Under the pieces are notes generated by a model. The model was not told the origin of the DNA, did not search any database, and was given only the letters and a program-made list of their open reading frames with translations. From positions 1,931,923 through 1,995,922 of the forward strand of contig NZ_KB889963.1 of the NCBI RefSeq assembly GCF_000372845.1: DNA of 64,000 nucleotides. Direction: 5' to 3'. The position numbers were made by a program, and so were the translations under genes. Shown piece after piece: positions 46,127 through 55,932 of the stretch. The number at the start of each line of letters is the position of its first letter. Within the stretch, counting starts at the first letter, position 1. Source of the DNA: Methylocystis rosea SV97 (lineage in GTDB: Bacteria > Pseudomonadota > Alphaproteobacteria > Rhizobiales > Beijerinckiaceae).

Positions 46127-47299
46127 TTATTCAACGTTTGCGGGCTCGTCCGCGGCCTGCCAGTCAAAGGTGACGACCCGGCCGTTTTCCACCGAGAGCG
46201 CGAGGCGACCCCGCTTCAACTCCAACGCCTTTTCGCCGAAGATCGCGCGCCGCCAGCCCTTCAGCGCCTGAACGTCGGCGTGATCGTCATGCGCGACGGC
46301 TTCGAGGTCTTCGACCGTCGCGATCATCTTGGCGGCGACGCCAGTCTCCTCCGACACTTGACGGAGCAAGACCTTGAGCAACTCGACCGTCGCGCCATTT
46401 GAGTTGCGTCGGTCGCGTTCGATGCGCGGCACTGTAGCGGGATCGCGCGCAAGGCCGCGCTCCACAGCGGCGATGATGTCGGTTCCCGCGCGGGAGCGCT
46501 CCATGCCCTTGGGAAAGGACCGCAAATTGCCGAGCGCTTCGACAGAGCGCGGGGCGGCTTGAGCAATCTCGAGGAGCACGTCATCCTTCAGGACGCGTGA
46601 ACGCGGCACGTCGCGCGTTTGCGCTTCGAACTCGCGCCAGGCGGCCAGCTCCATCAGAACGGCGAGATCGCGCGGCTTGCGGGCGCGATGGCGCAGCCGT
46701 TCCCAGGCGTTTTCGGGATGCTGCTCATAGGTCGCGGGCGAGGTGAGCGTCTGCATCTCGTCCACGAGCCAGTCGAGGCGATTGGAACGTTCGAGCCGCG
46801 CCCGCAAGGCTGTGTATATGTCGCGAAGATGGGTGACGTCGGCGATGGCGTATTCGATCTGGGCGTTTGACAGCGGTCGGCGCGACCAGTCGGTGAATCG
46901 CGACGATTTGTCGAGACTGGCGCGCGTGATCGCCTTCACCAGTTCGAGATAGGACGCTTGTTCGCCGAATCCGCAGACCATGGCCGCGACCTGCGTATCA
47001 AAGATCGGCGCAGGGATGAGTCGGGCGAGGCGCCAGATGATCTCGAGATCCTGGCGCGCGGCGTGGAACACCTTGACGACGTCGGGATTGGCCATGAGCC
47101 CAAAAAACGGCGAAAGATCAAGGTCATCGGCAAGAGCGTCGATCGCCACAGCCTCTTCCGGCGACGCCAGCTGGATGACGCAGACCTGCGGCCAGAACGT
47201 GGTTTCGCGCAAAAATTCGGTGTCGACCGTGACGAAGGGATGCTGAGCGAAACGGTCGCAGACCGCCGTCAGTTCGGGATTGGTGGTAAGAAGACTCAT
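46127..47299 (-). CDS. rnd: Ribonuclease D
   Basis: 3'-5' exoribonuclease that trims tRNA precursors. 390 residues from ATG 47299; the frame goes further upstream without family sequence. DEDD catalytic motifs: [24 protein letters not shown], and [19 protein letters not shown]. Two HRDC-type domains follow ([26 protein letters not shown], and [20 protein letters not shown] with [16 protein letters not shown]). Length and layout are normal for alphaproteobacteria. Confidence 0.95.
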   Translation of the reverse strand: MSLLTTNPELTAVCDRFAQHPFVTVDTEFLRETTFWPQVCVIQLASPEEAVAIDALADDLDLSPFFGLMANPDVVKVFHAARQDLEIIWRLARLIPAPIFDTQVAAMVCGFGEQASYLELVKAITRASLDKSSRFTDWSRRPLSNAQIEYAIADVTHLRDIYTALRARLERSNRLDWLVDEMQTLTSPATYEQHPENAWERLRHRARKPRDLAVLMELAAWREFEAQTRDVPRSRVLKDDVLLEIAQAAPRSVEALGNLRSFPKGMERSRAGTDIIAAVERGLARDPATVPRIERDRRNSNGATVELLKVLLRQVSEETGVAAKMIATVEDLEAVAHDDHADVQALKGWRRAIFGEKALELKRGRLALSVENGRVVTFDWQAADEPANVE

Positions 47300-47622
47300 T
47301 TGAATTGGTTCTAAACGTTTTTGGTCTCGGTCTGAAGTCCCAAGGAGCGACTTAGGACGTTTCAGCGGCGCTCGGCCGGCTCGGCCCGACCAAAATACAC
47401 GGTTTTGCCGAAAATTCGCAGACCATCGGAGGCCACGTCCGCACTGGACCGCGCGAAAAGCTGCAACGTGGCGCCGATGCGGTCCAGCAGGGGGGCGCAT
47501 AGACCGCTCAACTGTCGCAAAAAGACAGCCCCGGCCTCTGGAATTCCAAGATTTCCAAGTTGCGGCCGATGCCTGATGGGGTAGCATGCCGCCGCCACTC
47601 TATCCGGGGAGCCACCCAATTC
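47300..47622. other. Divergent intergenic region between rnd and the TPR gene
   Basis: About 320 bp between divergent genes. It should hold both promoters; no clear consensus, repeat or gene was recognised. Confidence 0.4.
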
Positions 47623-48573
47623 ATGCATGAGCGTCTCACTCTCGCAGCGCGCGCGGCCGCGCGGGCGCGGTGTCCGGCGGCTGTTATCGCCGCTTCACTT
47701 CTCGTCGTCAGCGCGCCCGCCATGGCTGCGCATAAGGGCGGCGTCAGCCCCGCGTGGGGCCAGTGCCGCGCGCCTGACCCTGACGCGCGCATCGCAGGCT
47801 GCACGCAAGTCATTCAGGAGATCGACAAGGAGACCCCGCACAACAAGGTGGCGGCTTATGTCAATCGCGCCGGCGCTTATCAGGCGAAAGGCGACTACGC
47901 GCACGCGCTCGAGGACTTCGGCAAAGCGCTGGAGTTTGAACCTAAATCATCGGTGATTCTGGCCGCGCGCGGCGCCGCGCATCATGCCAAGGGCGACCTC
48001 AACAGCGCGCTCGCCGACTATGATCAGGCGATCGCCGCCAATAAAAAGAACGCCGCCGCGCTTTTGGCGCGCGCCTATGTTTGGCGCACGAAAGGCGATG
48101 TCGAGAAGGCTCTGGCCGATCTCGGGGACGCCGCGAAAGCCGACCCAAAATCAACGGCGGCGGACGTCGCCGCAGGCGCTCTCTATCACGGGAAAGGCGA
48201 TCATGACCGGGCCATCGCGGCATTTTCCGAGGCCGCAAAGCGCGATCCAAAACTCGCGGCGGCGCGCAATGGACGGGGCGCCTGCCACTACGCCAAGGGC
48301 GAATTCGATAAGGCGATCGCCGACTTCGACGCGGCGCTGAAAATCGACGCCAGCTACGTCGGCGCGCTTGTCAACCGCGCCAACGCCTGGCGGGCCAAGA
48401 AGGACTTCGCCCGCGCCAAGGCCGATTACGAAGCGGCGCTGGCGGCCAAGCCTGATCTCGCCGCGGCGAAGAAGGGATCGGAGGACATGGCCAGGCTCAT
48501 CGCCAAAAAGGGTTCGGGCGCGGCGACTCCGGCCGATTCCGCCCCTCCCGAAGCCGAACACGACCACAACTGA
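47623..48573 (+). CDS. Exported tetratricopeptide-repeat protein
   Basis: 316 residues from ATG 47623. Signal peptide about 1-36 (AARAAARARCPAAVIAASLL, cleavage at AMAAH). After a Cys-containing segment (GQCRAPDPDARIAGCTQVIQ) come about six TPR units (residues about 75-295), for instance AAYVNRAGAYQAKGDYAHALEDFGKALEFEP, followed by an acidic His-rich tail (EAEHDHN). Probably a periplasmic scaffold; partners are unknown. Converges with the peroxiredoxin gene. Confidence 0.83.
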   Translation: MHERLTLAARAAARARCPAAVIAASLLVVSAPAMAAHKGGVSPAWGQCRAPDPDARIAGCTQVIQEIDKETPHNKVAAYVNRAGAYQAKGDYAHALEDFGKALEFEPKSSVILAARGAAHHAKGDLNSALADYDQAIAANKKNAAALLARAYVWRTKGDVEKALADLGDAAKADPKSTAADVAAGALYHGKGDHDRAIAAFSEAAKRDPKLAAARNGRGACHYAKGEFDKAIADFDAALKIDASYVGALVNRANAWRAKKDFARAKADYEAALAAKPDLAAAKKGSEDMARLIAKKGSGAATPADSAPPEAEHDHN

Positions 48574-48597
48574 AGCGTCCGGCGGCCGAAAGGCGCT

Positions 48598-49116
48598 TTA
48601 CAGCGCCTTGGCCGCCGCCAGAACTTCCTCGGCGTGGCCGGGAACCTTCACTTTGCGCCAAATCCTGGCGATGCGCCCGTCCGGACCGATGAGCGCCGTC
48701 GTGCGCTCGACGCCCATGTATTTACGGCCATACATGCTTTTCTCGACCCAGACGCCATAGGCGCTGAGCGTGTCCTTTCCCTCGTCTGACGCGAGGGGCA
48801 GCGACAATTCATATTTCGCGCGGAATTTGTCATGGCTCTTGATCGGGTCAGGCGACATGCCGACGACCACGGTCTTGGCCTTCGCGAAACTCTCGCGTAA
48901 GGCGTTGAATTCTATCGCTTCCTTCGTGCAGCCCGACGTGTCGTCCTTAGGGTAGAAATAGAGCACGACTTTTTTGCCCTTCAGGGCGGCGAGAGAGATC
49001 TTTTCGCCGCCAGCCCCCTGGAGATCGAAGGCCGGCGCCAAATCTCCCTCCTTCAAGCCTCCCTTCTTCGCTCCCTCCTTAAGTGTAGTTTCGGCCTTGC
49101 CGACGGTCGTGCTCAT
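48598..49116 (-). CDS. bcp: Peroxiredoxin (BCP/PrxQ family), single-cysteine form
   Basis: Reduces hydrogen peroxide and alkyl peroxides. 172 residues from ATG 49116. The peroxidatic motif YPKDDTSGCTKEA places Cys63 as expected, with the later Arg in MGVERTTALIGPDGRIARIW. There is no other cysteine in the protein, so the resolving Cys found five residues on in Escherichia coli Bcp is missing. It must be reduced directly or by an outside thiol. An extra 20-residue Lys/Gly-rich start is present. Confidence 0.9.
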   Translation of the reverse strand: MSTTVGKAETTLKEGAKKGGLKEGDLAPAFDLQGAGGEKISLAALKGKKVVLYFYPKDDTSGCTKEAIEFNALRESFAKAKTVVVGMSPDPIKSHDKFRAKYELSLPLASDEGKDTLSAYGVWVEKSMYGRKYMGVERTTALIGPDGRIARIWRKVKVPGHAEEVLAAAKAL

Positions 49117-49239
49117 GGCGCCTTCCTTTCGTCGCATCTGCAGCTAAAATCAGTGCGTAGAATGCAGACTGCGCGCCAGCCGGCAAGACCGGCGTAACCG
49201 CCCGCGTCCGCGCTGCGATCGAGCCGAGAGCGAGGCCAA

Positions 49240-52200
49240 TTGACCGACAGGACGGGGCGCAAGCCTAGCGGCGGCGATATCGTCGTCGATAGGGCGCGGC
49301 GCGCGATTCAGCGGGCGTGTCGCGCGGCGTGGCGATCGCCATTTTTTTGGGCGCCGCCGCGCGGACTTCCCCGCCTGATCATGCTCAGCGGGCTTGCCGC
49401 AGTGCTGCTGTGCGCGCTGACGTTCGGCGGCTTCTTCCTGCTGCTTTCGCAGGGCTCCATCACCTTTGCTTGGCTCGCGCCGCGCATCGTCGAATCGCTC
49501 GACGAACTCGCAGGCGGCCGCTACGAATTTTCGCTGGGCGCCGCCGCGATCGGCAATGGCGATCATGGCCCGACGCTGTCCGTCGACAATTTCATCGTCA
49601 AGAAAGACGGTCGTCCCATCGTGGCGGCGCCGCGCGCGGAATTGTCGCTCGACCTTCGCTCCCTGTTGATCGGCCGCATAAAGCTGCGCCGGCTCGAGGT
49701 TCTTGATCTGGACTTGCGACTTTCCGTCGATCCGGATGGATCCGTGGCCATTTCCGCGGGCGCGCATCCGGTTCCGGCCAAGGCGCCTGCGACGGCGACC
49801 GACGGGGCCGCGCCGGCCGGTGGCGCAGGAATCGAGCGCGCAACTCTGCTGCGCGACGCTGCGGGGGCCCTGCGCGGGCTCATGGACTTCGCTACGAGCC
49901 CGAACAGTCCAATCGCCGCGCTTGATCGCCTCGGCGTGGCGCACGGCCGGCTCACCATCGACGACCGCACGATCGATCGCGCCATCCGCTATGAAGACGT
50001 GACGCTCAGCCTCGACAAGGGCGACAACGGTATGCGCTTCTCCGCGGCGGCCAGTGGTCCCTCGGGGCGTTGGACGGCCGTCGCGGTCGCAAAGGGCGCG
50101 CCGGGAGGACGGCGCGATTTCCACGCGCAGTTTCGCAATTTTTCGATCGATGAGATTTCGCTTGCCGGCGGTTTCCGCACAACCCGCTTCGACACCGACG
50201 CGCCGCTCTCCTTCGACCTGAGATTCGCGCTTGGTCCGGGCGACGAGGTTCTGGAAGCGTCGGGCCAAATGGAAATCGGCCGGGGCTATTTCCGCTTCGA
50301 TGAGCCGGATCACGAGCCGGTGATGATCGAGAAGATCGCCGGCGTCGCGGTGTGGGACAGGGCCGCGCGCAAGGTCGCAATCGCACCGCTCGTGTTCAAG
50401 GCTGGCGGCTTCGACATGACCATCGTCGGCGAGGCGCGCCCACCTGACGGGGCGAGGACCATCGCCGATGCGGCGAGCCTGGATGGGCCATGGACGATCG
50501 CGTTGCGGCTCAAAGCGCCAACCGTGGTCGCGCCTGAGCGCGCGGGAGAGAAAAATGTCCGCATTGACAACGGACTGCTCAATGCGCGCCTGTTTCGCGA
50601 CGAACGTCAGATGGTCTTCGACAAATTCGCCTTTGCCGGTCCCGATGCGCGCGTCGACCTCAACGGCGCATTGAGTTGGCGCGACGACATCCGCGTCATA
50701 CTCAAGATGGGAATCGAGGACACGCAGATACGCGCGCTCGCGCGTCTATGGCCGACCCATGTCGCGCCGTCCGTGCGCACCTGGTTCGTCGATCATGTGC
50801 CGGTCGGCGTCCTGAAGCGCGCCCAATATGCCGCCGACTTCGACGGCGCGGCGCTGAACGCGATGCGCTACGAGCAGGCGCCGCCGGATCGCTCGCTGTT
50901 CGCCGAAGGCGACATCGTCGATGCGACAGTGTCCGACATCCTGCCGGGCATGGCGCCGCTCACCGGCATCAACGGCCGACTGCGGATCACCGGACAGACG
51001 GCGTCTTTCGACGCGAGCTCAGGCGCCATGGAGACCGGGCCGCGTCGACGCCTCGCACTGTCGTCTGGTCGCTTCCTCGTTGCCGACAGCGCGCTGCGGC
51101 CGACGCCCGCGATGGTCGAGGTCGCTGTGGGCGGCGACGTCGAAGCCGTCTCTGACCTGCTTTCGTTGCCGGCGATCGCCGACCACGCGTCTATCCCCGT
51201 CGAAGCAGGCGCGCTGAAAGGCACCCTCGAAGGTCGGCTGCGCGTCGATTTCGAGACAGGGGCGACCGCGCGCGACGCGGCCACGACGTTCGCCATCGAC
51301 GCGACGACCTCGAACCTTGTGATCGAGAAGCTGATCGGCAGGGAGAAGCTCGAGAGCGGCGCGTTGCATATCGTCGCTGATCCAGCCGGACTGCGCGTGA
51401 ACGGAACCGGCCGAATCTTTGGCGCGCCGGCCACCCTCGACGTGCGCCGCGGCTTTGGCGACAAGGGGCCCGCACAGGCGCAGGTCGCATTCACTTTTGA
51501 CGATGCTGCGCGCCAGCGCGCTGGCTACGCCATCGCCGGCGTCAGCGGCCCGATTCTGGCGACGATACGCACGCCGATCCCGGTTGAGAACGTCGATACG
51601 CAGATCGACCTCGATCTCACCCGGACGAATTTCGACAACCCGCTGCCGGGTCTCGTAAAGCCGGCGGGGAAGCCGGCAAAGTCTTCGTTCATGCTGACGC
51701 GCCACGGCGAGGCGATGTCGCTCGAGCAATTCGTGTTCGACGCGGGACCGACGCAGGCGCAGGGCGTCATCGAATTCGGACGCGAAGGCGCATTCCGCGC
51801 CGCCCGTCTCTCGCAGGCGCGACTCTCGCCCGGAGATGACATGCGCGTCGACGTGCAGCGCAGCGGCGAGTTGGTCAAGATCGTCGCGCGCGGAGCAAAT
51901 TTCGACGCACGTCCGATCATGCAGGGATTGCTGCGCGCCGAACGCGGCAAGGGCAGCGTCGACGACCTCGATCTCGACTTCAAGTCGCCGATCGTCACCG
52001 GCTACGGCAAGCAAATTCTCGCAAACGTCGAACTGAAATTGGAGCGTCGCGGCGGCAAGCCCCGCGCGGTGGCGCTTAAGGGCTTTTTTGGCCGCGAGCA
52101 GCTCACGGTCGGCATGGGGCGCGGTCAGGATAACCAGTCGCAACTCGAAATTGCGACAAACGACGGAGGCTCGCTGCTCTCCTTCTTCGACATCTATCGA

Positions 52201-52752
52201 AAGATGGACAGCGGCGCGCTGAGCGCGACCGTGCAACTTAGTCAGAACCGCGCCGATGGCGCTTTGCGCATTCGCGACTTCTTCGTGCGCGGCGAACCGA
52301 CCGTTCGCCAGCTGATGGCGCAAAGCGGAACGGCGCGCGCGGACGATCGCGGCAATTACCGCTTCGACCCCGACCTCGTTCGCGTCGGCAGATTGGAGAG
52401 CGACTTCAGCTGGTCGGGCGGACAGCTTACCGTGCGCGAGGGCGTGCTGTCGGGTCCCGAGATCGGCCTCACCTTCGACGGCTACATCGACTTCCCGCGC
52501 GAGCGGCTGGACCTTGTGGGCTCATATGTGCCCGCCTATGCGTTGAACAATCTGTTGTCGAATATTCCGGTGGTCGGCGTCGTGCTCGCCGGCGGACAGC
52601 ATGAAGGCGTCTTTGCGCTGAGCTATCGCCTCTATGGCGCGCTCCCATCGCCCTCGATCAGCGTCAATCCGCTTTCGGCGATCGCGCCCGGGTTGATGCG
52701 CAAGATCATGGGCGTCATCGACGGCACGACGCGCATGCCCCAGCAGCGGTAG
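49240..52752 (+). CDS. Large AsmA-like (YhdP/TamB-type) envelope protein
   Basis: 1170 residues. The best start is TTG 49240 with GAGG 6 nt upstream; the next ATG (codon 47) lies just before the membrane helix LIMLSGLAAVLLCALTFGGFFLLL and would remove the basic N-terminal tail. After this single helix the protein is a long repeat of beta-strands with DUF3971-like sequence (SVDNFIVKKDGRPIVAAPRAELSLDL) and a C-terminal AsmA_2 part (DLVGSYVPAYALNNLLSNIPVVG) ending PLSAIAPGLMRKI. Such proteins form long grooves that carry phospholipid between membranes. Stands between convergent tyrS and divergent bcp. Confidence 0.85.
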   Translation: MTDRTGRKPSGGDIVVDRARRAIQRACRAAWRSPFFWAPPRGLPRLIMLSGLAAVLLCALTFGGFFLLLSQGSITFAWLAPRIVESLDELAGGRYEFSLGAAAIGNGDHGPTLSVDNFIVKKDGRPIVAAPRAELSLDLRSLLIGRIKLRRLEVLDLDLRLSVDPDGSVAISAGAHPVPAKAPATATDGAAPAGGAGIERATLLRDAAGALRGLMDFATSPNSPIAALDRLGVAHGRLTIDDRTIDRAIRYEDVTLSLDKGDNGMRFSAAASGPSGRWTAVAVAKGAPGGRRDFHAQFRNFSIDEISLAGGFRTTRFDTDAPLSFDLRFALGPGDEVLEASGQMEIGRGYFRFDEPDHEPVMIEKIAGVAVWDRAARKVAIAPLVFKAGGFDMTIVGEARPPDGARTIADAASLDGPWTIALRLKAPTVVAPERAGEKNVRIDNGLLNARLFRDERQMVFDKFAFAGPDARVDLNGALSWRDDIRVILKMGIEDTQIRALARLWPTHVAPSVRTWFVDHVPVGVLKRAQYAADFDGAALNAMRYEQAPPDRSLFAEGDIVDATVSDILPGMAPLTGINGRLRITGQTASFDASSGAMETGPRRRLALSSGRFLVADSALRPTPAMVEVAVGGDVEAVSDLLSLPAIADHASIPVEAGALKGTLEGRLRVDFETGATARDAATTFAIDATTSNLVIEKLIGREKLESGALHIVADPAGLRVNGTGRIFGAPATLDVRRGFGDKGPAQAQVAFTFDDAARQRAGYAIAGVSGPILATIRTPIPVENVDTQIDLDLTRTNFDNPLPGLVKPAGKPAKSSFMLTRHGEAMSLEQFVFDAGPTQAQGVIEFGREGAFRAARLSQARLSPGDDMRVDVQRSGELVKIVARGANFDARPIMQGLLRAERGKGSVDDLDLDFKSPIVTGYGKQILANVELKLERRGGKPRAVALKGFFGREQLTVGMGRGQDNQSQLEIATNDGGSLLSFFDIYRKMDSGALSATVQLSQNRADGALRIRDFFVRGEPTVRQLMAQSGTARADDRGNYRFDPDLVRVGRLESDFSWSGGQLTVREGVLSGPEIGLTFDGYIDFPRERLDLVGSYVPAYALNNLLSNIPVVGVVLAGGQHEGVFALSYRLYGALPSPSISVNPLSAIAPGLMRKIMGVIDGTTRMPQQR

Positions 52753-52761
52753 TCTTCGAGC

Positions 52762-54024
52762 TTACGCGCGCTCAAGTAGCACATGCTTCTTCTTGCCGAG
52801 CGAGAGTTTGACGACGCCGTCGCTCGCGAACGCCGCTTCACCGATGACGGTGCGTTCGTCGGTCACCGGCGCATCATTGACGCGCAGCCCGCCGCCCTTG
52901 ATCTGGCGTCGCGCTTCGCCGGTCGACGCGACGAGACCGGCTTTGACGAAGGCGGTCAGCACGCCAAGGCCGGCGGCGACTTCCTCAGCCGAAACGGCGA
53001 CCTTGGGGAGCGACAGCGCGAGCGCGCCCTCTTCGAATGTTGTGCGCGCAGTGTCTGCGGCCGCATCAGCCGCCGCGCGGCCGTGAATGAGCGCCGTCGC
53101 CTCCGTCGCGAGAGTCTTCTTGGCTTCGTTGATGTCGGCGCCCTGCAGCGCGGCGAGGCGCGCGATCTCTTCCATCGGCAGGAAGGTGAAAAGCTTCAGG
53201 AAGCGGGCGACGTCGGCGTCTTCCGTATTGCGCCAATACTGCCAGTAGTCATAGGGCGACAGCATGTCGGCGTTGAGCCAGATGGCGCCGGCGGCGGTCT
53301 TGCCCATCTTCGCGCCTGAAGCCGTCGTCAGCAGCGGCGACGTGAGGGCGTAAAGCTGCGGGCAGCCCATGCGGCGGCCGAGATCGAGACCGGTGACAAT
53401 ATTGCCCCACTGGTCCGAGCCGCCCATCTGCAGCAGCGCGCCGTAGCGCTTGTTGATCTCGACGAAGTCATACGCCTGCAAGCACATGTAGTTGAACTCG
53501 ATGAAGGAGAGTTCATGCTCGCGCTCCAGACGCAGCTTCACCGAATCCATCGTCAGCATGCGGTTGACGGAGAAGTGGCGGCCGACGTCGCGCAGGAAGT
53601 CGATGTAGTTCAAACCCGCCAGCCAATCGGCGTTGTCGAGCATCAGCGCGTCACTCGCGCCGTCGCCAAAGGTGAGGAAGCGTTCGAAGACGGTCCTGAT
53701 CGACGCCTTGTTGGCGTCGATCTGTTCGACGGTCAAAAGCTTGCGGCTCTCGTCCTTGCCGGAAGGATCGCCGACCCGCGTCGTGCCGCCGCCCATCAGC
53801 GGCAAGGGCTTGCCGCCGGTGCGCTGCAGCCAGGCGAGCATCATGATCGGCAGCAGCGACCCGACATGCAGCGACGGCGCCGTGCAGTCGAAGCCGATAT
53901 AGGCGGAAAGCGTGCCGGAGCGCGCCTTCTCGTCCAGGCCCTCGAAATCGGAGCATTGATGAACGAAGCCGCGCTCGATCAGCGCGCGCAGGAAATCGGA
54001 CGTGGGAGAAAAATCAACGGTCAT
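52762..54024 (-). CDS. tyrS: Tyrosine-tRNA ligase
   Basis: 420 residues, normal. Class I features: [22 protein letters not shown] with HVGS replacing [46 protein letters not shown], and [12 protein letters not shown] in place of KMSKS. The C-terminal S4 RNA-binding domain reads [23 protein letters not shown] start gives [20 protein letters not shown]. Confidence 0.97.
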   Translation of the reverse strand: MTVDFSPTSDFLRALIERGFVHQCSDFEGLDEKARSGTLSAYIGFDCTAPSLHVGSLLPIMMLAWLQRTGGKPLPLMGGGTTRVGDPSGKDESRKLLTVEQIDANKASIRTVFERFLTFGDGASDALMLDNADWLAGLNYIDFLRDVGRHFSVNRMLTMDSVKLRLEREHELSFIEFNYMCLQAYDFVEINKRYGALLQMGGSDQWGNIVTGLDLGRRMGCPQLYALTSPLLTTASGAKMGKTAAGAIWLNADMLSPYDYWQYWRNTEDADVARFLKLFTFLPMEEIARLAALQGADINEAKKTLATEATALIHGRAAADAAADTARTTFEEGALALSLPKVAVSAEEVAAGLGVLTAFVKAGLVASTGEARRQIKGGGLRVNDAPVTDERTVIGEAAFASDGVVKLSLGKKKHVLLERA

Positions 54025-54142
54025 GGCGGGGTGATAGGCGCAACGCGGGGCCCGCGCAAGCGACCCTGGCTCGAGAGTTCCGGTTAAGATTTGAAGCTCC
54101 TTACGATACTAGGGAGATGGAGCCTGGTCCTCAATGTCGAAG

Positions 54143-54170
54143 GCGATCTAACCAGCAAGGGTTAGATCGC
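54143..54170. other. Perfect hairpin in the tyrS leader region
   Basis: GCGATCTAACC and GGTTAGATCGC form an 11-bp perfect stem with a 6-nt loop, about 120 bp before the tyrS start. No T-run follows on either strand. The 54025-54505 gap also holds the repeats at 54300-54419 and otherwise no supported gene. Confidence 0.55.
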
Positions 54171-54299
54171 TCTGCCCGCGAAGGTGCGCGGAGCCTTCAT
54201 ACGATGCCTTAAAGGCGTTGTTCCGGCGCCCTCGGTCCCAGTCACGCTTGAGGCGATGGAAGCGGCGATCCGAAGCCGCGCCCGCCGAAAGCGATAGCG

Positions 54300-54419
54300 C
54301 TCCTCTCCCGCGAAGCGGGGGAGGGTTGGGAAGGGGGCCGGCGTTTCATTCTCGCGGCGAAACGCGCCTTGTCCACTTCCGGCGCTTCGTGGCGCCTTCC
54401 CCCGCTAACGCGGGAGAGG
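54300..54419. repeat. Two CTCTCCCGC-type palindromic repeats
   Basis: First copy 54300-54338 (CTCCTCTCCCGCGAAGCGGG then GGAGGGTTGGGAAGGGGG) and second, inverted, 54395-54419 (CCTTCCCCCGCTAACGCGGG then AGAGG). Related to the pair at 18330-18468. Upstream of the AlgI-like gene. Confidence 0.7.
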
Positions 54420-54505
54420 CCGCTTTCTTGCCCCACTGCTGGGCTTTTGGTAAAAGCCGCAGGCCTTCGCGCTCGCGCCAGCGCGCCGAGTAACGCAGGA
54501 CAATC

Positions 54506-55927
54506 ATGCTTTTCTACGAGCCGCTGTTCCTGTTCCTGTTCGGCCCGGCGGTTTACCTCCTGTATCTGTTCCTTGGAGAAGTCCGCGCGCGGCGGGCCGT
54601 CATCCTCTTTACGGCAAGCGTCGTCTTTTACGCTTGGAGTGAGCCGGTCTTCATCCTCCTTGTCTTCGCGTCGGTCGGGCTCGACCTTTACGTGGGGCAG
54701 AAGATTGCGACATCGGCCGCGAGCGACACATCCAAACGCTGGCTCGCGTTCGGCGTCGTCGCCAATCTCGCGATCCTCGTCTATTACAAATATACGGGTT
54801 TTCTCGCGCTCAATGTCGACGCGCTTTTGAAGGCGTTGACGTTGCCGGGGATCAACATCCCGCAGATCGCATTGCCGATCGGCGTCAGCTTCATCGTCTT
54901 TGAAAAGATCACCTATCTCGTCGACGTCTATCGCGGCGTCACGGCGCCGGCGCGTAGTTCGCTGCTTTATGGGCTTTACGTCTTTTTCTTTCCCAAGCTC
55001 CTCGCCGGCCCGATCATCAAATATCACGACATCGCGCGCCAATTCGAGGCGATGCCGCACGCCGACGTCGACGACTTTGTCGTGGGCTTTTCCCGCTTCA
55101 TGCTCGGCGTCGTGAAGAAGCTGCTCTTCGCCGATACGCTTGCAAGCGGCGCGGACCTGATCTTCGCGCATGACGTCAGCTCCCTTGGCTTCGCGGAGGC
55201 CTGGGCGGGCGTGCTATTCTTCACCTTCCAAATCTATTTCGATTTTTCCGGCTATTCCGACATGGCGATTGGGCTGGCGCGCATGTTCGGGTTCCGGCTG
55301 CTTGAAAATTTCAACATGCCCTATGTCGCGACAAGCATCACCGATTTCTGGCGGCGCTGGCATATTTCTCTCACCAGCTGGATTCGCGAATATTTATATT
55401 TCCCGCTCGGCGGCAATCGGCGCGGCGAAGCGCGCACCTACCTCAATCTGTGGATCTGCTTCTTCGCTTCGGGACTCTGGCACGGCGCGGCTTGGACCTA
55501 TATCGCCTGGGGCGCCTACAACGGCGTGTTCCTCGTGCTCGACCGGCTCTTTCTCGTCAATCGTCTGCAGCGGTTGCCGGATTGGTTCGCCAACATCATT
55601 GCGATGATCATCGTGGTCGTCGGCTGGACATTCTTTCGCGCAACCTCTTTGTCGCAAGCCGGCGCGCTGCTCGCGTTGATGGCGACTCCATGGGCGCACG
55701 CCAGCGCGCCTGTCGCCATTCCTCCCGAATATGTGGTCGTGGCGCTGACCGCCGCGGCGATCTGCGTCGCGCAGCGGCTGTCGCTTTATGTCAAGGACTT
55801 CGACTGGGGCGTCGCAGCGCAGCGCTTCGCCCTGGCGTCGAACGGCGCGCTTTCCATGCTCTTCCTTGCGGCTTTGGCGAAGGGACTTGCCGATCCCTTC
55901 AAGCCCTTCATCTACTTCCGGTTTTGA
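54506..55927 (+). CDS. MBOAT-family O-acyltransferase (AlgI-like)
   Basis: 473 residues, ATG after GCAGGA. About ten membrane helices. MBOAT signatures: IALPIGVSFIVFEKITYLVDVYRG, FFPKLLAGPIIKYHDIARQF, FYFDFSGYSDMAIGLARMFGF-like segment, DFWRRWHISLTSWIREYLYFPLGGNR (His286) and FFASGLWHGAAWTYIAWG with catalytic His326. Carries acetyl groups across the membrane for sugar or polymer O-acetylation. Followed by its usual partner type (55933). Confidence 0.9.
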   Translation: MLFYEPLFLFLFGPAVYLLYLFLGEVRARRAVILFTASVVFYAWSEPVFILLVFASVGLDLYVGQKIATSAASDTSKRWLAFGVVANLAILVYYKYTGFLALNVDALLKALTLPGINIPQIALPIGVSFIVFEKITYLVDVYRGVTAPARSSLLYGLYVFFFPKLLAGPIIKYHDIARQFEAMPHADVDDFVVGFSRFMLGVVKKLLFADTLASGADLIFAHDVSSLGFAEAWAGVLFFTFQIYFDFSGYSDMAIGLARMFGFRLLENFNMPYVATSITDFWRRWHISLTSWIREYLYFPLGGNRRGEARTYLNLWICFFASGLWHGAAWTYIAWGAYNGVFLVLDRLFLVNRLQRLPDWFANIIAMIIVVVGWTFFRATSLSQAGALLALMATPWAHASAPVAIPPEYVVVALTAAAICVAQRLSLYVKDFDWGVAAQRFALASNGALSMLFLAALAKGLADPFKPFIYFRF

Positions 55928-55932
55928 GTCGG

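Noticed and set aside
54143-54170. T-box type tRNA-sensing leader of tyrS
   Set aside because: T-box leaders belong to Gram-positive bacteria and the conserved T-box sequence is absent.
54218-54493. Reading frame of 91 codons over the repeats before the AlgI-like gene
   Set aside because: Composed mainly of palindromic repeat sequence, a known source of false ORFs.
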